A stretch of 64,000 bases of DNA from Plotosus lineatus. Its lineage: Eukaryota; Chordata; Actinopteri; Siluriformes; Plotosidae. Location: positions 10,911,226 through 10,975,225 of the forward strand of contig CM045737.1 of the NCBI GenBank assembly GCA_024760905.1, written 5' to 3'. The notes beneath the pieces are model-generated. The model ran no database searches, was not told the DNA's origin, and worked only from the letters and a program-made list of their open reading frames with translations. Both the position numbers and the translations under genes were made by a program. Position 1 is the stretch's first letter; the number at the start of each line of letters is the position of its first letter. Of this stretch, positions 1 through 23,290 are shown one piece after another.

Positions 1-271
1 AATTAGCAGCTCATCAAACCGGTGCGTATCCCCGGTTTCCGTAGCGTGAAGCAATCAGGAGTTGAACTCCTCCTGGATGGGACGGTAGTCCATCACAGAT
101 TACCTTCCCAGTATATTTTTACTGGTACCCATTTATACTGCTGGGTGAACAGAGGCACACTTATGGTTGAGACCTTGCCCAGGGGTCTTAGCACAGTGAG
201 GCTCTCAGTGGGATTTGAACTCATAACCTCCCGATCATGAGCCCAACACTCTAACCACTACACCACCGGCT
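1..271 (-). repeat. tRNA-derived SINE (family 1), minus strand
   Basis: Read on the minus strand, the segment begins with a tRNA-like head: a pol III A-box-like TGGTGTAGTGGTT and a B-box-like GAGTTCAAATCCC within about 65 bases. A roughly 200-bp unrelated body follows and runs to the window edge. This is the layout of a tRNA-derived SINE, not of a working tRNA, because no acceptor stem closes after the B box. The left part may be cut by the window boundary. The body differs from the SINE at 397-749, so this is a separate family. Confidence 0.7.
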
Positions 272-396
272 CCGGTAATATTAAAATAAGCAACATTTTA
301 AGTGAAATAAGTAAAATAATTAAAGCGTGCGTGCGTGCGTGCGTCCCCAAGCATGTCCAAGCATATTTTTTCATATAGTTATAAAATGTATAATTA

Positions 397-749
397 GGGG
401 CAGTGGTGGTCTAGTGGTATAGGGCGCTGGATTGCTGATCCAAAGGTTGGGGGTTCGAGTCCCACTCTCCACAAGGTTGTCACTGTCCCCCCAGTGCGGC
501 TATCTGGGTTATCAAAGGCGGGCCATGTCTCTCACTGTCTATGGTGAGAGGCATCTAAAAGAACCATTGCTGACTTTCGTAAAGAGTAGGCTGCAAAGCC
601 GTCAGCGTGTTTCTGTCCCTTGCTAAAAGGGTTGTGATAGGAAGGACATCTGACATAAAAACCTCTGCCAAATCAAACGTGCGAATCAGATGATTCGCTG
701 TGGCGACTCCCGAGTAAAAGGGAAAAAGCCGAAAGGAAGACATACAGGC
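397..749 (+). repeat. Full-length tRNA-derived SINE with RTE-type tail (family 2, copy A)
   Basis: The head GGGGCAGTGGTGGTCTAGTG and the B-box-like GGTTCGAGTCCC resemble a tRNA. A body with CCATGTCTCTCACTGTCTATG follows. The last part (about 629-740) matches two separate pieces of the RTE LINE in this window: its 5' UTR (GGGTTGTGA...CTCTGCC) and its 3' end (GATTCGCTGTGGCGAC...GCCGAAAGGAAGA). An 18/20-matching direct repeat at 377-396 and 750-769 is the likely target-site duplication, so both ends of the insertion are preserved. Confidence 0.85.
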
Positions 750-780
750 AGTTATAAAATTTAGAATTATTTATGATATA

Positions 781-1320
781 CAGTGGAGCCTCGGTACTCG
801 AACTTAATCCATTCCAGACGGCTGATTGGATTCCGATTTGTTCGGATTCACAATCTGCTTTTCCCATTACAAATAATGTAAATGGTCTTAATCCATTCCG
901 TCGTCTTTTGAACTGAGGTTAACAGTACCGTAACTCATACCATAGGTCCGCAAATTAAGTGAAAACATTATTGAATACAGTACACTATGTTATGGTCTGT
1001 GCTGTGAGAGACTCTAACTTTTCTGTGTTTTTTATTTTAGTGTGTTATGGTCTGTCTCACAAAAGAGTTGCGTGTTGGAGAGGGGAGTGGCACTCACACG
1101 AGGGGTGAAGTGCTAAACACACACACTTAATTCCGTTTAATTACGTGCTATAAAGACTAGCAGCGCTCTTCCCGGTGCTAGAAGATTGTCCCATTTCCCC
1201 ATGATCTCTCTGGGTCTCAGCTCTGTGCTCCACCAGTTCCCGCTTTAGTTTCATTTCCGTGTTTCTAGTGCTCTAGTGCCTTCCCTGTGAACAATAAAGC
1301 GTATGTTTTCATAGATGAAA
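781..1320 (+). mobile_element. Remnant of a pogo/Tigger-like DNA transposon (copy 1)
   Basis: A terminal sequence CAGTGGAGCCTCGGTACTCG follows a TA dinucleotide, as expected for Tc1/mariner/pogo-superfamily ends. The interior near 1040-1310 is shared with 3175-3360, including the words GTGCTAAACACACAC / GCTGCTAAACACACAC and GTGCCTTCCCTGTGAA / GTGCCTTCCTTGTGAA followed by an AATAAA-like string. No coding frame survives. The right boundary is not visible. The Tigger-like assignment rests on the terminal word and the TA target, and is an inference. Confidence 0.5.
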
Positions 1321-1686
1321 CGGGGAAATCGTAGTCACTGTAATAGAGATGTGGAGAACCACGGAAAAATTCCTTGCTCACGAAGGTTCAGCGCGTGGAC
1401 ATGTTGGCTTTTTTTCACCGGGGTCAAAGGTCATTGTGACGTAACATCGTTGAGAGTTGTATAGCCAATTGCAGAATGTCAGTATATTTTCCTCAAGCAA
1501 TTCATGCTCTTTACAACAATAGCACTCCTAATCGTTTTTTTTGACGCACGCATTTTCCACAAGAGCGCCAAATATTTCCTGGTTGTTTGCTACAATTTTC
1601 CTGTGTAAGAGCTTCTACCGACTCTCCAATATCGTCCTCCGAGTCGTCACGTACCTGGTCTAATTTCACTAAATGTGGATAGTCTT

Positions 1687-2050
1687 CATATAAATAACTC
1701 TTCTGCTCCTTCTACGACATTGTCTTCGTCCATGGTTTAAAAAAAAAAAAAATACTATAATGTCTGTTTTTTCCAGTTTTCCGTGAGCTTGTGTGTCAGG
1801 TATATAGCCATAGGTTTACATTGCAATCTCGCAGTTCCGGTAGAGGCTTTGTCAACGATGTGACGTCACATATAAATAACCTTATGCTCCTTTTACGAAA
1901 TTGTCTTCGTCCATGGTTTTTAAAAAAAACTACTATAATGTCCTTTTTTTCCAATTTTCCGTGAGCTTGTGTTGTGTCAGGTATATAGCCATCGGTTTAC
2001 ATTGCAATCTCGCAGTTCCTGTAGAGGCTTTGTCAACGATGTGACGTCAC
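1687..2050. repeat. Tandem duplication of a 182-bp unit
   Basis: The segments 1687-1868 and 1869-2050 are head-to-tail copies. Both start CATATAAATAAC, contain TTGTCTTCGTCCATGGTTT and TAGAGGCTTTGTCAACGATG, and end in TGTGACGTCAC. They differ mainly in the A-run length and scattered substitutions. No reading frame is conserved across the units. The palindromic TGACGTCA at each unit end matches a CRE-like sequence, but nothing shows that it works. The segments on either side (1320-1687 and 2050-2240) contain no gene that I can see. Confidence 0.85.
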
Positions 2051-2318
2051 AGGAAATGCGACGCTGCAAAACTCCTGTGCTCTGAAGCTTGACATTAGTG
2101 AAGCCCTTAAATCGCTTTAAGCTGGTTTGTGAGAGAATATAATAAACACCTTATAGGTGTTTTGTCACTAGCTATACACAATACATCAAATTAGGTATAT
2201 GAGCGCTTTCACTACAGGTACCCTTTAAATCATTTAGAAATCCATTTTGTTTTCGTAATAACAAAAAAGCTTTAGCAGGGTCGAATCTTAGCTGACTTAA
2301 GGTGAGAGGCGGGGTATA

Positions 2319-2321
<3 letters not shown>

Positions 2322-2352
<31 letters not shown>
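2322..2352. repeat. (CA)n microsatellite
   Basis: About 15 uninterrupted CA dinucleotides lie at the left edge of a degraded interspersed repeat. The reverse-strand Cys-Val reading across it is an artefact of the repeat. Confidence 0.95.
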
Positions 2353-2355
<3 letters not shown>

Positions 2356-2600
2356 GAAGATCACCTTATCACAGGACTTATGCAGACACAAACAACCATT
2401 CACATCTACATTTATACCTACAGGTAGTATTAAATAGTTATTTATCTCAGGAATGTGGGAGAAAACCAGAGCACCCTGAGGAAATCCAGCAAATAAGTGG
2501 AGCACATGGAAACTCCAGGCAGAAATGCTCTTGTTGTCTGCAGAACCCTCTCACTGTGAGGAGACAGTGCTAACCACTTTCACCATACTCTCCCTGTAAT
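2353..2600 (+). repeat. Common teleost interspersed repeat fragment (copy 1)
   Basis: The words GGAATGTGGGAGAAAACCAG, GAGCACCCTGAGGAAATCC and CATGGAAACTCCAGGCAG, followed by AGTGCTAACCAC, are degraded forms of a very abundant fish repeat. That repeat reads roughly 'actgtgggaggaaacc...gaggaaaccc...catgcaaactcca...agtgctaaccac'. A second copy is at 17626-17960. The family label is from memory of teleost repeats and was not searched. Confidence 0.6.
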
Positions 2601-2614
2601 ATATATTTGAAATA

Positions 2615-3380
2615 CAGTGAAGCCTCGGTATTTGAACGCTTTAGAGCTCGAACAAATTGGAATTCGAACAAAAAATCCGGAAGTCGAACTCGAAAAATGT
2701 GCGAGAAAAAACGAGACTGAGAGTGAGGAAAAGTGTGTGACTTCTGGAAGTCTGGAAGTTAGTGATACTATGTATCACCTTGAAAAAGCTAAAGCTAGCG
2801 TTAAAGCTAAGCCAAAGCACTAAGCTAAGCTAAAGCGCAAAAGCTAAGCTAAAGCACTATCAGCACTGTGAAAACCTTTATCAATGAGGTCATAAGCCAC
2901 TTACGTATGGTTTTGAAAAGAAGGGAGAAACAAACATTAGAAATGTTCGTCAAGAAAAGAAAGGAACATCCTGAAGAAGAGTCATCCATGCAAAGCGGTA
3001 GCAAGAGAAAAAAAAACACCTTTGGCTGATTTACCTGAAGCTGTTTTGGAAGGGAATCCTCTTTTTCTCTCCCTCCCCAACATTTACGTATGCCAACTGC
3101 TCAACACCACAAAGGCAAAAATTCTTATCTTTATCGTTCTTATGCCGTAACTGCACTGTGGTTTTTATTTGAGTGTGCTATGGTCTCTTTTGTGAGATTC
3201 TGGTTTTAGTGGCTCTAACTCTTTCTTTCTGCGCATTGGAGGGGTATGGCTGCTAAACACACACACACACCTGATTCCACTGAGCAATCACAGGGCTTCT
3301 CTAACAGTGACTACAATGTCCCCATGCTCTAGTGCCTTCCTTGTGAATAATAAAGCTCATCCGTTGTCATCATTCCCTGT
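2615..3380 (+). mobile_element. Remnant of a pogo/Tigger-like DNA transposon (copy 2)
   Basis: It starts CAGTGAAGCCTCGGTATTTG immediately after a TA and resembles the end at 781. The interior has an (AAAGCTA)-type tandem tract at about 2785-2865. A lysine-rich, Glu/Ser-containing stretch near 2915-3060 resembles the low-complexity C-terminus of Tigger/jerky-type transposases, but it is too degraded to prove. The region 3175-3360 is homologous to 1040-1310. There is no intact ORF. Confidence 0.45.
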
Positions 3381-3510
3381 GTTCTGCATTTCTGGGTCCA
3401 GCTGAATGTTCCTGGCATCATAGACGGGCTGATTCTGTGATGCCAGAAACATTCAGCCGGACCCAAAAATGCAGGAGACAGTGTGATGAAAATGGATGAG
3501 CTTTATTATC
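3347..3510. repeat. Long imperfect palindrome (about 75-bp arms)
   Basis: The left arm has AATAATAAAGCTCATCC, then GCATTTCTGGGTCCAGCTGA and TTCCTGGCATCA. The right arm has TGATGCCAGAAACATTCAGC, then GACCCAAAAATGC and GGATGAGCTTTATTAT, which are the reverse complements with a few mismatches. The spacer is about 15 bases. It may be the junction of two inverted copies of the Tigger-like 3' region. Confidence 0.8.
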
Positions 3511-3527
3511 CTACCTATACTGTACAG

Positions 3528-4044
3528 CAGTGGTCCCCAACCTTTTTCTGACCGCAGACCGGCCAACGTTTGACAATTTTACCGCCGACCGGGGGGGTAG
3601 CTTGTTTATATTGTAAATATAATACGCCGCCCTTGCCCAGAGTCGGCTGAGATGTGCGCCAGCCTCCCTAATCATGATTAAGCGTTACATTTTTAATCGA
3701 GCTCGAACTCTTCTTAAAAAAAAAAACACACAGGTGATGATGGTGCACCAGCTGGGGGATTGAAGGCTCAGTCTCATCCAAAATCCCCACTATTGTTTGA
3801 AACATGTCCAACTCGCCTCTGTTCATGCGTCATCCCCTTATGGGTTACACTTTAGCGCTCAAATGACCGACATGTAATCGAGAGAATCTGGTCATTTTCA
3901 AAACAAAAGTTTTTTCAAAAATAAAAGATCGTTCAGACTCAGATAATAAATGAAACAGAAATAAATAATTATTTCTTGTGCGGCCCGGGACCAATTGATC
4001 CACGGACTGGTACCGGTCCGTGGCCCGGGGGTTGGGGACCACTG
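3528..4044. mobile_element. hAT-type MITE with 8-bp target-site duplication
   Basis: The ends are CAGTGGTCCCCAACC and GGTTGGGGACCACTG, a perfect 15-bp terminal inverted repeat. Flanking octamers CTGTACAG (3520-3527) and CTGTGCAG (4045-4052) match at 7 of 8 positions, the duplication length typical of hAT elements. The 517-bp interior has no transposase frame. About 3625-3690 looks like an inserted L2-type SINE tail (AGTCGGCTGAGATGTGCGCC, CCTAATCATGATTAAGCG). Confidence 0.85.
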
Positions 4045-4131
4045 CTGTGCAGTATTTAGGCTCAATTAACAAAGAGGCTGTGGACTTTCTGGCTCAAGAT
4101 CTCTGACATCTTTCTATGACTGTAGCATGTT

Positions 4132-4226
4132 TATTCATTCATTTTCTGAACTGCTTAATCCTCATTAGGGTTACGGGGAGGCTGGTGCCCATCTCAGTTG
4201 ACTCTAAATGAGGGCAGAGTACAGCG
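4132..4226 (-). repeat. L2-type SINE tail fragment, minus strand
   Basis: TTCATTCATTTTCTGAACTG, CTTAATCCTCATTAGGG and GAGGGCAGAGTACA are the reverse complement of the 3' tail seen in the SINEs at 16138 and 18930. Only the tail is present. Confidence 0.7.
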
Positions 4227-4589
4227 TTTTTCGATTTTTTTCCTGGTGTTACATAATAAAAAACGTATTAACCTTGTGTGTTTTGTCAGTACAAGAAATT
4301 CTAGACCTTGGCCTGGATGCATCACTTGGACTGTACATCAAATCCTCGATTTGGTTTTAGTCACTACTGACTTTATGTTTGGCTATAAGTAGCATTTTTT
4401 CAGCATAGTGGCAATAGTAATCCAGTTGTACCAACATCTGCTTGTAGATTGATTATATTATCATACTAATTTTTGTTGTTGAAGGGTACTTTAAATGATT
4501 TATTTAATGACATCATGTATATGACATTTAATTTCAACCTTTTATCATGAATCTCTTCATTCCACTTGTGTGCCTGTAGAGAAGACAGG

Positions 4590-18428
<13,839 letters not shown>

Positions 18429-18929
18429 GTGACCACTAATGCGTGACGATTTCATCTGTAACAACTGAGATCAAGTTGAATCTTCTGCAAGCATTATATG
18501 TGTAGAAGGTCAAAGAGCTACTTTTAAGAAGATAACCTTTTTAAGTCTGAATAATATTTGCTCCATAATGATTTGCGATGTAATACCTAAATTTATCAAA
18601 TTAAACTCCATATTTTTCACAATAACATGCTTAAAACACAGTACGTACAGAGAGGTTTTTATATGCCTCACATTTAAGGTTACAGGTGCTGATTTAAAAA
18701 AAATTGTACAGTGACGTTCATAAGTGTTTAGACAGTGACACTGTTTATATAAGCCCAGGACCTTCTTGCCCAAGTCTGGATCTTGTTTGAAATTTATAAT
18801 CATCTAAATTCATCCAATTACTTTCCAGCCTGTAGAAAGTAGTGGGAACTACTGTATGTGAAAATATGGATGACAAAACTTATATCAAATGCATTAATTT
18901 ACAGCTAAAGGTCCACATTTCAGACAGTG

Positions 18930-19256
18930 GTGGCCTGTTGGTACGGTGCTGGATGGATCACTGATCAAGGTTGGGGGTTCAAGCGCCACACTCAACGGCT
19001 TGTCATTGTTCCCCCAGTGCAGCTAACTGGGTTATCAAAGGATGGCCACGTCTCTCACTGTCTATAGTGTGAGGTTCTTGTAAAAGAACCATTGCTGACT
19101 TTTGACAAGAGTAGCTACATAGCCCTCAGCGTGTTTCTGCCCTGCGATGGCCTGGGCGAGCCGTCCTGGGTGTACTCTGCGCTCGTTGAGTCGGTGGAGA
19201 TGGGCGCCAGCCTCGCCGTGACCTTAATTAGGATTAAGCTGTTCAGAAAATAAATG
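18930..19256 (+). repeat. tRNA-derived SINE with L2-type tail (family 2, copy C)
   Basis: ACAGTGGTGGCCTGTTGGTA, GGTTGGGGGTTCAAGCGCC, TGCAGCTAACTGGGTTATCA and GCGATGGCCTGGGCGAGCCG are followed by TTAATTAGGATTAAGCTGTT and an ATAAATGAG end. It is more diverged than copy B and lies in the fmo-prrc2c intergenic region. Confidence 0.85.
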
Positions 19257-19609
19257 AGTCTACACTTTTGTTCATATCTTAACTTCTTGATTTCGACTCC
19301 CATCATGGTGGTGTACTAGGATAGACATTTCTTACTTTTTGCCACTGTCCAAATACTTATGGTCCTAAGACTGCTTGTCTTCTTTTTTTTTCTTCAAAAA
19401 TTAAATATTTTCACTAAACTATTATGCTTCATTATATGATGTGTAGTATAATATAATTAAGCATAATATTTTAGTGAAAATATTCAATTTTTAATTAAAA
19501 AAAGATAAAACATATCGCATGTTAACTGTGAAAATTCTGTAGCGCGCACATTTCTGTGAAACATGACTGAGTTCTTTAACATTTTATTATGTATATTAAA
19601 TCTAATGTG

Positions 19610-19965
19610 GGACAAAGGTGGCTTGTTGGTGGGGTGCTGGATTATTCAGTCATTCATTTTCTAAACTGCTTGATCCTAATTAGGTAGGCAGGAACCCATC
19701 TCAGCCAACTCTGGGCGAGGGCAGAGTACACCCTGGACAGCCAGAGTGCTGGATCTGAAAGTCGATGGTTCAAGCCCTACTATCAACGGGTTGTCGGTGC
19801 TAACTGTGTTATCAAAGGCTGGCCTTGTCTCTCAATGTACAGTATATGGTAAGAGACATGTAAAAGAACCATTTCTGACTTTCATCAAGAGTAATCTGCC
19901 CTCGTCCAAAGTCTCCCCACAAACTTATCATTAAGCTGTTCAGTAAATGAATGAATGAATAAATC
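19610..19965 (+). repeat. Family 2 SINE interrupted by an inverted L2-type tail
   Basis: A SINE head (GACAAAGGTGGCTTGTTGGT) is broken at about 19643-19741 by a reverse-strand L2-type tail (CATTCATTTTCTAAACTGC..GAGGGCAGAGTACACC). The SINE body then continues (GGTTCAAGCCCTACTATC, TTATCAAAGGCTGGCCTTGT) to a shortened tail ending (GAAT)n. Confidence 0.75.
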
Positions 19966-20639
19966 TATTGCCATTTTTTTAATAATACTCTGTCAGTGTT
20001 GACAATTAGTGATTTTTTTTAAATAAAGTGATGCTTATGGTACATAAGACTTTGTATGATTGGGTTTTTTTTTTCAAGCTCGGTTTAGATTACATTGTAT
20101 TTTGACAAGGTAGACTCATGTAGGCCTCAGACTCTAAATAAGCAAGTGTTGGCCTTGAGAGGGGAACCAATACTGTCATTTTGGTTCTTAACATAAGGGC
20201 AGTCACCAACCAGAGGACAAATTTAACATAAAAATCTATAGGTTTATCTGAGCATGTGTATATTTTTACACAGCAAATGTGATATCCCATTATCACTGCT
20301 AATTTTTTATGTGTGAATTAATTATCAAGTAAGTTTTCATTTTAATAATTATTTAAAGCATCATGAAATGTCATGAATAGAACAGGTTGTAAGGAGAAAA
20401 AACACAATTTATAACTGATTAGGGACCAGCCATAAAATATGTACGCACAGCCCACATGGGAAGGAGTGTTTAAACTACAGTACTTTTATGACTACAGAAT
20501 AGAAAAGCTAAAAATATAGAATTGTGAAGCTCAGACATTGTGGGGGGGAAACTGAAAAAGAACCACCACACCCATGTGGTGACACAATCTCATTCCTTCG
20601 TTGGTCGGGTTGCTTCAGTAATCTCGCGGGCTCCATCTG
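19966..20639. other. Intergenic stretch between fmo and prrc2c
   Basis: AT-rich, with no gene or repeat boundary recognised. An AATAAA at 20022 is not near any coding end. Confidence 0.5.
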
Positions 20640-21112
20640 CTGGTGTCAATGGAGTGAGCGTTCAAAAAAAAAAAAAAACTGACATCGCGCTACTACGTGA
20701 TGACGTTCGGGACTCGTGGATTGGCGTTCTGCCATCTTTGATTTCGCGACAGGCCGCGGCAGCGCGAGAGAGGGCCTCTCTCTCGAGTGGAGAAGACCCG
20801 TTTCAGGCAAGACAACGGGGGCAAAAGAAGGAGATAATATACTTTTGAACGCCACCGGCCCATCTGGATGTGTTTTTCTAGCTCCACATTTGTACCGGTT
20901 ACGATAAAGAGAGAGGAGACACTGGACAGACCGTGATAACGGCTTCGGTTTTGAAAGAGGTTGTGAGCTGTGGAGCTCGAGCTAACCAATAGCATAGCAT
21001 AGCATATAAGCATAGCATAGGCTTTTGTAATCCACTTTACCTCACGTACACGCGGGCATTCAGTCGGACAGAGCGGCCTTCAAAAAGTGAGCCACAGGAC
21101 CGGCGGGAAAAG
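20640..21112 (+). promoter_or_regulatory. prrc2c: Putative CpG promoter and non-coding first exon of prrc2c
   Basis: Base composition shifts to CpG-containing DNA (TTTCGCGACAGGCCGCGGC, GACGTTCGGGACTCGTGG) in an otherwise AT-rich, CpG-poor region. GCCATCTTTG near 20731 resembles a YY1 site, common at housekeeping promoters. The segment ends at CGGCGGGAAAAG/GTATGT (21112/21113), a good splice donor, and an (AGCAT)n tract lies at about 20989-21020. The prrc2c ATG is near the start of an exon about 20 kb downstream, so a distant 5' UTR exon is expected. The transcription start is not determinable, and the link to prrc2c is an inference. Confidence 0.6.
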
Positions 21113-22612
21113 GTATGTTTAAAAAAAAAAAGGTCATTTTGTGTGTTCCTTCTTTGACATGAGGTCGAAGAAAAGTGGGTGCAATAAGAGTGAGCATGCG
21201 GGCTGTGCTAGCTGAGTTAGCATGCTAAACTAGCGCTAGCATCAGCAGCAGGATGAAGTCGAGTACGGACAGCTCAGGGACTGGGATTGAACAAAGCGAA
21301 AACCTGTGAAGTTCACATGCTGGGTAGTTTTGTTTCGGCTTCTTTCGTTAAGTTGAGAGTTTGCGAGAGTTAGCTTGTTGTTTTCTTAAGTTTTAGTAGT
21401 GAGGGTCAAGTTCAGGTTCAGGAAATGAGGCTCGAAACCATAGGCCAACTCACCGGGCCGCTTGTACCCACCCGTCCCTTCCTTCACTACAGACATGCTT
21501 ACGAGCTTGTGTATCTCAAATCTCATAACCTTTATTAGCTCTTGTTGTCAAAGTGCTTACACACTCTGCTTTACTAAGGGTGCAGCTTTATGTTAATAAA
21601 ACTATTATAATAGCTAGAAGGTTTTATTGCAGACTGAGTTTCTGGGCTCAACCCCCCCCCCTTCCCCTTCCCTAGTGTGTAAATTGCAGTAATATACCCA
21701 ATTTATACTAAATAAATTTTGCTTCAAGTATCCAGTCAGATGGATATGAGATGAGAATAACTGATCACATTTTGTGTAGCTGAATATTCAATGAAATAGC
21801 CAGATCAGGTTTAGAAATCAGAGGATGTGTGGTATAGATATGAGAAGTACTTGATAGATGCACATGTCTAGCATCTGAAGTCAGGGGGCATTCCAGGATC
21901 AGTCATGCAGATCAAATGTGAGTAGTCATCTCCTGGTTTAATCAGGGACACACTGGGCTAAACAGTCAGTAGATATCTGTATCCTGCCCTTGCTTCCTTG
22001 TCGATGTAAAGACTTGTTCACAAAATAGTTTATATATTATTATATATACTGTGTATATACAGTGTGTGTCTCTGTACACAGAATGAGGAAGTGGGTCAAC
22101 ATATATTTGACAGACTTAAACAAGACATTTTATATTTTCTGGCTGTGTGTGTGTGTTCTAGAGTAGAGAAGTTAAGTGCGTGCAGGCCAGTTTTAGTGAA
22201 GAGCTATTGACTCTGATTGTCCCTTGGGATAATGGTGATGCTTTACTGGCTATTACTTGAGGTTTTGATTAGTAATTTGTTAATACTGTTGTTTGTTCGG
22301 TAGATGGGCAAGAGTTGAGGTTTGGTGGGAGAATGGATCAATCTGAAATTCTGAATCTTTCCTCACCTATCTCTCCTACAATCACTCTTGGTGATTGTAC
22401 ATATCAGTGTTGCTGTGTGTATTCATATTAAAAAAAGAAAAAACGTCTGTTTTAAAATGGTTGTACTATATGTCCAGATGCTTGTGGAGCTCTGATTCAA
22501 CAAACTGGTGCCACACTGTTGAAAGCAAAATGTGTTTATATGCTGTAATATTGCAGTTTCCCTTCTCGGGAACTGGTGTGTCTAAACATGTCCAAGCAGG
22601 ACAATGCCCCAG
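21113..22612. other. prrc2c intron 1, 5' part
   Basis: No coding frame or repeat family is recognised beyond short TG runs. GCTAGC-rich palindromic words occur at 21208-21245 just after the putative donor. Confidence 0.5.
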
Positions 22613-23010
22613 TGTCTTCTTCTTCTTCTTTTCCTTTCGGCTTTTCCCTTCAGGGGTCGCCACAGCGAATCATCTGCCTCCATCTCACCCTATCCTTTGC
22701 ATCTTCTTCTCTTACACCAACGACCTTCATGTCCTCTTTCACCACATCCATGAATCGTCTCTTTGGTCTTCCTCTAGGCCTTTTGCCTGGTAGTTCCAGC
22801 CTCAGCATCCTATTACCAATATACTCACTATCCCTCCTCTGTACATGTCCAAACCATCTCAATCTAGCCTCTCTGACTTTGTCTCCAAAACGTCTTACAT
22901 GTGCTGTCCCTCTGATGTGCTCATTCCTAATCCTATCCATCCTCGTTACTCCCAAAGAGAACCTCAACATTTTCATCTCTGCCAAAGAGAACCTCAACAT
23001 TTTCATCTCT
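22613..23010 (-). pseudogene. RTE-type LINE 3' end fragment (copy 2) with a 30-bp internal duplication
   Basis: On the minus strand it reads EMKMLRFSLGVTRMDRIRNE, GTAHVRRFGDKVREARLRWF and RPKRRFMDVVKEDMKVVG, then the 3' end with GATTCGCTGTGGCGACCCCT at about 22655-22675 and a (TCT)n/(AAG)n end. At its 5' edge CAAAGAGAACCTCAACATTT is duplicated (about 22951-22980 and 22981-23010), and the sequence then joins a Tc1-like remnant. Confidence 0.85.
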
Positions 23011-23039
23011 GGAATCCAGTGTATAAAGTGAAATCCAGA

Positions 23040-23290
23040 CACCAAGTTTGGACTGGAAGAGATGAAGAGTCCTGTACAGAACCCTGGACATAGCCCTATC
23101 ATAAGCACCTTTGGGATGAACTGGAGCATCCACTGCACTCTAGGCCTCATCACCCAACATCAAGAATGCTATTGTATCTGAATGAAGACAGTCATGCTCC
23201 AAAATCTAATAAAAGTAATTTCCGGAAGAATGACCGTTATTATGGGTGTGGTGATCAGGTGTCCATAGTGTCCATGTTGGTTCACTGAAA
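23040..23290 (+). mobile_element. Tc1-like transposon 3' remnant
   Basis: CACCTTTGGGATGAACTGGA, then GGCCTCATCACCCAACATCA and CTCCAAAATCTAATAAAAG resemble the end of a Tc1/mariner transposase gene (the HLWDELE block) and its 3' flank. It is heavily mutated and has no open frame. Confidence 0.55.

Noticed and set aside
397..470. A possible functional tRNA gene
   Set aside because: A- and B-box-like words are present, but there is no closing acceptor stem. The sequence continues into a SINE body with a target-site duplication.
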